A stretch of 64,000 nt of DNA from a virus. The position numbers were made by a program, and so were the translations under genes. Where the stretch lies: positions 1 through 64,000 of the IMG/VR virus record IMGVR_UViG_3300047553_000177; one strand, written 5' to 3'. Positions within the stretch are counted from its first letter, which is position 1, and the number at the start of each line of letters is the position of its first letter. The notes under the pieces were generated by a model that saw only the letters and a program-made list of their open reading frames with translations, did not search any database and was not told the DNA's origin. Of the stretch, positions 57,949 through 64,000 are shown one piece after another.

Positions 57949-58212
57949 ATGGCAGCTTGGCAAAATAAAGCAGGTAAAAATCCCAAAGGAGGATTAAACG
58001 AAAAAGGTAGAAAATCTTACGAAAGAGAGAACCCTGGCTCTAACCTAAAAGCCCCTCAACCTAAAGGTGGTAAAAGGAGAAACTCATTCTGCTCTAGAAT
58101 GTGTGGAATGAAACGTCGTCTTACTTCTGCAAAGACTGCTAATGATCCTCAATCAAGAATTAATAAATCACTAAGAATCTGGAACTGTGGCAGTTGTAGC
58201 AACTGGTCTTAA
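57949..58212 (+). CDS. DUF6321-like small basic protein
   Basis: It has 87 residues. The pattern QNKAGKNPKGGLNEKGRKSY, ENPGSNLKAPQPKGGKRR and NSFCSRMCGM matches the small basic DUF6321 family seen in many marine and gut phages. The end CGSCSNWS adds a zinc-like pair. The motif NPKGG and the cysteines are conserved in my recollection of the family. The high charge suggests DNA contact, perhaps as packaged cargo. Confidence 0.65.
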   Translation: MAAWQNKAGKNPKGGLNEKGRKSYERENPGSNLKAPQPKGGKRRNSFCSRMCGMKRRLTSAKTANDPQSRINKSLRIWNCGSCSNWS

Positions 58213-58223
58213 CTTTTAATCAA

Positions 58224-58451
58224 ATGACAAACTTTAATTTAGATACACACAAATTGACTGAATACGGAGAATGGATAGGACTTAATGTAATCTGGGGAAC
58301 TTTCTCCTGGGCTATGTTAACCAATAGTATCAGTTGGATTATAGGAATAGTAGGTGGAGGAACCCTTATATGGTTCAATATAGAAAGAGCTTTAAAAGCT
58401 AGAAAAGAACGTCAAATGCTTAATACTTTGAAAGATGAAGAAAATGATTAA
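58224..58451 (+). CDS. Small membrane protein, 75 aa
   Basis: It has 75 residues. It has two short hydrophobic segments (WIGLNVIWGTFSWAML and SWIIGIVGGGTLIWFNI) followed by a charged coiled end (LKARKERQMLNTLKDEEND). Its size and topology recall a second holin-like protein. The last part overlaps the next gene by 17 bases. Function unknown. Confidence 0.5.
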   Translation: MTNFNLDTHKLTEYGEWIGLNVIWGTFSWAMLTNSISWIIGIVGGGTLIWFNIERALKARKERQMLNTLKDEEND

Positions 58452-59610
58452 AAGAAAAGATGGGTCATACTCTCAAAGAGGACTTTGGGATAATATTCGT
58501 GCCAATAAAGGGTCTGGTAAAAAACCTACTAAAGATATGCTTAAGCAAGAATCTAAAATTAAAAAAGAAGAAAACATGAACTCAATGTATAAAAAAGGAG
58601 GCAAGAAGACCTCTAAGAAAAAAGTGATGAAAGAAGCCAAAATGGAAGGTGAATCTTTTATCCAAGAAAACAAAGAACTATCTTTCGGAGCACCACAAAT
58701 GAGAAAAGGTGGGATGAAAAAGTATGAAAATGGTGGCCCAATAGTAACTAAAGGTTTATTCAGAGATTCTGTAAGCACAAAAGTTGGAGATGATTCTAAC
58801 TATTCTTATAATACTACGGTTACAGATAAAAAAGGTAGAACTAGAAAAGTAATTGAAGGTAACTACATGTCTGATAGTACAGGTGATTTAGATTCTGGAA
58901 CTGTTTCAAAATACAACAGAAGAGGAGAACTAAAAAGTAGTAAGCCTTATGGAGAAATGTACAGCAATGAAAGAAGTGGTCCAGTAGAAAAGAAAGGAAC
59001 TACTCAATCTTCTATGAAGAAAAAGAAGGGTGGATTCGATCTTAACAATGATGGAAAAACTACTTTCAAAGATGTTCTTATCGGTCGTGGTGTAATAGAT
59101 AAAAAGAAGAAAGGAGGTTTAAAGAAATATGAAGACGGTGGAAGTACTACCCGTAAGAATATTTTAGGTCAAACTATTAAAGAAACTTATAGTGAATCAG
59201 GTGCTCCGTCTTTTGATGAAAACCGTAGATTAGGCAGTTCTAAGTATACTAAAGAAGTATATAGAAGAGATGGATCACTTGCTAAAGTTAGAGAAAGTGA
59301 TAGTGCCAACAAACTATTTGGATTTGATAATGTTAACAAAGTGACTAAGTATGATAGAGAAGGTAATGTTAAAAGTTTTAAAGGAAGTTCTAGTAAAGAT
59401 GTACCTTATAAAAAAGGTGGAGCCAAATCAATGGAGCCAGGTGGTGGTGGAAGATTTGCTAAGATGGTTTCAGGATTGAAGAAAGAAGGAAAGTCTGAAG
59501 ATTCTGCTAAAGCTATTGCTGCTAGTGTAGGTCGTAAGAAATACGGTAAATCACGTTTTCAAGAAATGGCTGCTGCAGGTAAGAAAAGGATGGGTGGTAA
59601 AAAGTGTTGA
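58435..59610 (+). CDS. KGG-repeat basic virion protein
   Basis: It has 391 residues, very rich in lysine and glycine. Short units of the type KKGG or RKGG, each followed by a hydrophobic residue and often by KKYENGG or KKYEDGG, occur at least seven times (for example MRKGGMKKYENGG and KKKKGGLKKYEDGG). The spacers are low-complexity beta hairpins. The end (GKSRFQEMAAAGKKRMGGKKC) is basic. Similar KGG elements occur in other virion proteins of this window. It may be a packaged DNA-binding core protein or a processed precursor. Confidence 0.6.
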   Translation: MKKMIKRKDGSYSQRGLWDNIRANKGSGKKPTKDMLKQESKIKKEENMNSMYKKGGKKTSKKKVMKEAKMEGESFIQENKELSFGAPQMRKGGMKKYENGGPIVTKGLFRDSVSTKVGDDSNYSYNTTVTDKKGRTRKVIEGNYMSDSTGDLDSGTVSKYNRRGELKSSKPYGEMYSNERSGPVEKKGTTQSSMKKKKGGFDLNNDGKTTFKDVLIGRGVIDKKKKGGLKKYEDGGSTTRKNILGQTIKETYSESGAPSFDENRRLGSSKYTKEVYRRDGSLAKVRESDSANKLFGFDNVNKVTKYDREGNVKSFKGSSSKDVPYKKGGAKSMEPGGGGRFAKMVSGLKKEGKSEDSAKAIAASVGRKKYGKSRFQEMAAAGKKRMGGKKC

Positions 59611-59615
59611 TTAGA

Positions 59616-60119
59616 ATGCAAACCAAATCACACACGTTAAGAACTATACATAAAGATTATAATGAGAAAGCAGAGGAACAAATAAGTTTCAAAACTTTCT
59701 ACGACATTTGTTCCGAGTTTAACCTTGGCATTATTGATACTATACTTGACGGTTATGAGTTCAATATGCAAAATAACCTCGGAACTTTGTCAATTAGAAA
59801 AGTGGATCGAGACCCAAGAAACAAATCAGTAGATTGGGCTGAGACCAACCGATATAAAAAGGAGCTAATTGACAAAGGTGTTAAGCTTTATGACTCTTTA
59901 ACAGGAGAAGGAGAGAAGTGGCAGATTTACTATACTGACAAGTATTACTGTAAATACCACTGGGCAAAGTATAAATGCTTGCTTAAAAACAAGTCAGCAT
60001 ATAGATTTGATCCAACTCGTGGACTTAAAGGGAATAAAGAAAAATTAACAGCATTGTTGAAATCTGATGATATAGCTTATTTAAAATTTAAGAAAAGAAC
60101 ACCTAAGTATAGATCATGA
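59616..60119 (+). CDS. Hypothetical protein, 167 aa
   Basis: It starts at the ATG at 59616 (MQTKSHTLRTIHKDYNEKAE), 167 residues; a GTG 12 bases earlier overlaps the previous stop. A basic helical body with aromatic residues (WQIYYTDKYYCKYHWAKYKC) ends with KKRTPKYRS. The protein is strongly basic and may bind nucleic acid. The stop overlaps the next ATG (ATGA). No family is recognised. Confidence 0.58.
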   Translation: MQTKSHTLRTIHKDYNEKAEEQISFKTFYDICSEFNLGIIDTILDGYEFNMQNNLGTLSIRKVDRDPRNKSVDWAETNRYKKELIDKGVKLYDSLTGEGEKWQIYYTDKYYCKYHWAKYKCLLKNKSAYRFDPTRGLKGNKEKLTALLKSDDIAYLKFKKRTPKYRS

Positions 60120-61009
60120 TACAGAAAACAATATCTAGTAAAGCAATCGTAAGAAAGGTTATGAGGGACTTAAAACCTCCTGGAGATAACTGGCTTGATG
60201 ATTCAATTGAGTGGATTGGAGAAGCTTTAGAACATATCGGGGCAGCCCCACAATTGCTTACAAAAGGATGTGTTTTAACAATAGCTAACTTTAAGGCATT
60301 AATGCCTACTGACTTATATTACATAAATCAGATAGCTATTAATAATGCTGTAACTCCTGAGATATCCACAGAATTCACAGCTATATCTGAAAAGATAGAT
60401 GAGCTAAATGCACTTATTGTAGCTAATCCAAATGATGCAATAGGATATAATTATGAGTTAAGACAGCTAAATGCAAGAATGGCTGTTCTTGAAAATCTAT
60501 ACTTAAACTCTAGCCAACCACTAACTCCATTACAATATGGTACAAGTACATTCCCTGCACATATCCACTGTGAAGAATGTGTAAATCAATTTGCTAAGGC
60601 TAAAGAAACTTACACTGTAGATGGGGATTATATCAAAACATCATTTCAAGATGGGCAGATTTGTTTGAGCTATACAGCATTTCCAGTAGATGAAGATTGT
60701 TATCCAATGGTTCCAGACGATATTAGCTATAAAGAAGCTATGTTCTGGTATATATACAAACAAATGCTATTAGGGGGATATACCCCATCTATGAATGGAA
60801 TTGATTACAATTTTGCAGATGCTAAATGGAAATTCTATTGCACTCAAGCTCGTAATCAAGCTAACTTCCCAAGTATTGATAAGTATGAATCGTTTATGAA
60901 TCAATGGGTTAGACTTATCCCTAACTTAAATAGACATGCAAACTTCTTTGAAAACTTAGGGACAAGAGAAGAATTAAACAGAGGATCATACGGTAGAGGA
61001 TACTATTAA
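60116..61009 (+). CDS. Tail tubular / adaptor protein candidate (Ttub-like)
   Basis: It has 297 residues. The start (MIQKTISSKAIVRKVMRDLK, PPGDNWLDDSIEWIGEALEH) and the following long helix pair resemble the tail adaptor called tail tubular protein in crAss-like phages, related to P22 gp4. A beta region follows and a conserved end with YESFMNQWVRLIPNLNRHAN. It sits just before a very large tail protein, as in P22-like tails. Confidence 0.6.
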   Translation: MIQKTISSKAIVRKVMRDLKPPGDNWLDDSIEWIGEALEHIGAAPQLLTKGCVLTIANFKALMPTDLYYINQIAINNAVTPEISTEFTAISEKIDELNALIVANPNDAIGYNYELRQLNARMAVLENLYLNSSQPLTPLQYGTSTFPAHIHCEECVNQFAKAKETYTVDGDYIKTSFQDGQICLSYTAFPVDEDCYPMVPDDISYKEAMFWYIYKQMLLGGYTPSMNGIDYNFADAKWKFYCTQARNQANFPSIDKYESFMNQWVRLIPNLNRHANFFENLGTREELNRGSYGRGYY

Positions 61010-61020
61010 TAATTATTAGA

Positions 61021-64000
61021 TGGCTTCAGAATTAAAGTTTTTAAAAGGAATGAATAAAGATACTGGTCTTTACGATCAGATCGATGGTACATATAGAGAT
61101 GCCTTAAATGCTGTAGTTGATATTAATAAAGGGGCCATCTCTAATGAGTATGGGAATAAACTAGTAAAAGATCTTGGGTATTCTCCATGTGGACAAATTG
61201 CTCTACCAAATGATAACTTTATAATATTTGGTACAAAAAACGTAGCTGCTGAGTCAGCTATACTATTAGTAAATATTGTAAATAACACGTCTACAACTCT
61301 TTTAAAAACATACAGCACTAACCCTTTTAATAGAGGTCACCTAAACTTTACTGTAGACTCCCCAATAACAGGAGAGTACAGAGTCTCACCTACAGGAGAA
61401 ATAATTATATACTTTACAGATAATAAGTATAAATTTACTGTAGAACCTATAACTAAAATAGAGTATGTAAGTTCTTACAATCCTCCTAGAGTATTTAATG
61501 TTACTCGTCAACAAAATTATTTAGCAAGTTCCCCATCAGATAACCAAAGACTTTATGTACACAACAACTTTGGTCATAACATAAATACTTTAAATCTATT
61601 TATGGATGCAGGTCAAATACCAGAGTTTGATGCTGTAAAAATTCTTCAAGGTGGAGGTGTAGTAAGTGGTGCATATTATCTAGCAATAGCATATGCAGAC
61701 AAAGATTTTACAGAGACAAATGTATTAGGGATGTCAAATCCTGTGTACATTACCCCGTCTCCAGATAAGTATATTCCATTTGAAATGGTTAACGGTGCTC
61801 CAAAAGGAACACAAACAAACAAGTCTATTAAATGGGATATAAAATCTATAAACACAGATTATAAATATTTAGTTCCATTCATACTTCAAAGAGTAGGAGA
61901 TACAGACTATGTATATAAATTAGAATATACAGAGATACTTGGTACTACATCTTCTATAACTTACAGTGGATTAGAAGGTGTAGAAAAAACTACAGTAGAA
62001 GATGCTGTAGTAGATAAAGTTAAATACTTAAGTGCAAAAAGTATTGCACAGCTAGATAATAAACTTTATGCAGCAAATTTAACTGCTAGAAAAGATTTAG
62101 GGTATCAAAGATTTGCTAATGGTCTAGAAGTAGAAGCAGTAGTAAAAAGTGTAACTAAATTTGATTCTCGTATCTACGATATATACAATGTAAATGAAGG
62201 ATACTCTGCTATTACTTTAGCTTATACAACTACTTCAAATACACCAGTAGACTTACAACATATAAAAAATGTTGTATTTCCAGTTCAGAATACAGCTGAT
62301 AGAGGGTATAGAGATGCTACTAGATTATTTAAAGATAAAACATATAGAAGAGGAGAAGTATATGCTTTCTACATATCATTTGTATTAAAAGATGGGTCAG
62401 AGTCATATGCATATCACATTCCTGGAAGACGTATTAGTGCTGCTTATGAAAATCAAATAATGCAGCCAAACGTTCCAGCAGGGACTAACTTTCAACCTCA
62501 AGAATTATTGTCGTCTGACCCTAACTCTAAAACCTATCAGTATTTAGATACAAGTATTACAACAGGTTTAACTACAGGGTATTGGGAAAATCAGAATGAA
62601 ACCTATCCAAATACTCCTGACTTTGCTATATGGTCGACAGATCCACTAGGAACACCTATAGCCAATGGAACATTAGTTGGGCAAAATGTTAGGCATCATA
62701 AAATGCCTTCTAATCATAATTCTACTTTTTCTACTTTAGTTTTAAATACAGATTTTTCTACTCCCGATTTAACAACAGGAAATGCTGATCCTGTTAAGAT
62801 AGAAGAGACTGTAAGAATTTTAGGATTTAGATTAAAAAATATCCGTATCCCTAAATTTATTTTAGAGCAAATACAGGGATATAAAGTTTACTATGCTAAA
62901 AGAAATCAAGGAAATAAAACCATCATAGGCCAAAGTGGGTTACACCCTGGAACTTGGGTTCCTTCAGGAAATCTAAGTGCTTCAAGAAGTTCTGCTACAG
63001 ATGGTCCATTCTATCATTTATGGTATATGATAGGTATGCCAAACTATGGAGGATTCTACTATGAAAATACAGAATGGAGTGGATCAAATGATAATTTAAT
63101 TCTTCAAAGTGTATTTAAGTTTCATGACTTTACACTTTTAAGAAAGCAACATACATTAGCAACAGCTACTCATATTGATCTTCAGTATGTTGCAACTATG
63201 CAGCAATGGAGAGGCAGATACAAAAACATACGTACTAATAACGTACCATCACAAGGAGACGTGTACGAATCATTTAGACACGGGGATGATGAATATGCAT
63301 GGATACATCCTGACTTAGGTAATACTGTAAATCTAGACTACCCCTCTGGTGACCAGGATGTTTGGGGACCTAAGAATGCTTATGGATTTTTAATGGTTGC
63401 AGCTAAATATAGTCAGATAGGTACTCCAGGTGTAGATTCTGGCACATCTGTTCAAGTCAATGCTGGTGGATTGTCTACAAATATAATAACAGCTTACGGA
63501 AATCAAAATATTCTATCTAATCTTCAAACTATATTTTCATTAGATCCAGATAGTGCAACATATCTAAGTGGATTATCTTTTCTAAAAAATGTATCTGCAA
63601 CTGGATTTAAAGGTGCCACATACATTATAAATAATAGTGGAGAAAGCTCTATACTTTTAGGACTTAAATCTGGAATACCTCCATTATTTGGATATAATAG
63701 CACATACAATTCTACAACAGGATTGCCTACATGGGCTAGTACAGATTATCAAGTATTACGTAAAATAATTGGAAGTAATGGTCGTCCAAATATTTATATT
63801 GCAAATCTATGTGCTTCTAAAACAGATGTATTTGAACCATTTGATGAACAAAAATTAGTATGGACTGGACACTATAAATCTCTCTTGACTGTAAGCACTG
63901 TTACAGGTATAGATAGTGCAAATACTAAATTAAATTATTATACAGGTGCAGTCTCAGATAACATATTTGGGGGTGATACTTATATATGTAAATACTCTTA
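61021..64000 (+). CDS. Large tail stabilisation-like protein, 3' end outside the window
   Basis: The frame from the ATG at 61021 is open to the window end (993 complete codons). It begins MASELKFLKGMNKDTGLYDQ. The N-terminal region reads NKDTGLYDQIDGTYRDALNA, a start common to beta-propeller-like phage tail proteins. The rest is beta-rich, with repeated YxxYxL and NxSxT patterns. In crAss-like phages the tail stabilisation protein (P22 gp10-like) occupies this place after the tubular protein. The length already exceeds P22 gp10 (about 470), so it may be fused to other domains. The 3' end is missing. Confidence 0.6.

Noticed and set aside
1-64000. Integrase, transposase or insertion sequence
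   Set aside because: No tyrosine or serine recombinase, DDE transposase or terminal inverted repeats could be found in the reading frames.

Overview
The window is a dense, visibly A+T-rich segment of a double-stranded DNA phage, best placed among the crAss-like phages (Crassvirales) of Bacteroidota. The evidence is the gene set and its layout: giant virion proteins with a DxDxD RNA polymerase motif and a zincin motif, a replication block on the opposite strand, and a podovirus-type packaging, portal, capsid and tail block. Promoters are of the Bacteroidota type (TAnnTTTG, sometimes with TTTG about 20 bp upstream), and Shine-Dalgarno sites are mostly absent. There is no integrase, transposon or CRISPR array. 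Family names come from motifs I can read; no database search was run.

Layout. (1) 1-10597, plus: the 3' part of a giant RNA polymerase-like gene (DFDVD motif), then a 1556-residue protein with HEFAH. Both are probably packaged in the virion and ejected. They end at a bidirectional terminator at 10619-10636. (2) 10653-29543, minus: an early/replication operon with many ATGA or TAATG overlaps. It encodes uracil-DNA glycosylase, a 5' exonuclease, RIIB-like and RIIA-like proteins, a PD-(D/E)XK nuclease, a TOPRIM primase, a probable single-strand binding protein, a RecA-fold ATPase, a DnaB helicase, an SF2 helicase, a DnaA-domain-IV-like protein and a family A DNA polymerase. (3) 29566-32850: a mostly untranslated zone with a tRNA-Leu-like gene, two large structured RNA regions, several micro-genes, a candidate origin with DnaA-box-like repeats, and palindromic operators. 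(4) 32848-64000, plus: small early genes, a tail fibre, a lysis cassette, a GroES-like co-chaperonin, a winged-helix protein, an HU/IHF-like protein, large terminase, portal, zincin-type virion proteins, scaffold, major capsid protein, connector and tail genes, a calcineurin-like phosphoesterase, and the start of a large tail protein cut by the window edge.

How it works together (inference). The divergent regulatory zone at 32.3-33.3 kb probably fires replication genes leftward and virion genes rightward. The phage DnaA-like protein may act at the TTTTCCAC repeats, and DnaB, primase and polymerase would then replicate the genome. The ejected giant polymerase could start early transcription in the next host.

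The most notable undescribed material is the non-coding zone. At 31326-31821 a tandem pair of RNA-like units keeps its helices through compensatory base changes and is flanked by two more closed helices. At 29664-30009 a second ornate structured region lies beside the tRNA. Both fit better as minus-strand RNAs, because single mismatches become G-U wobbles on that strand. Other points of interest are an isolated in-frame TGA followed by 22 protein-like codons, a membrane-anchored protein with an AT-hook-like tail, and adjacent zincin paralogues of which one has lost its catalytic motif.
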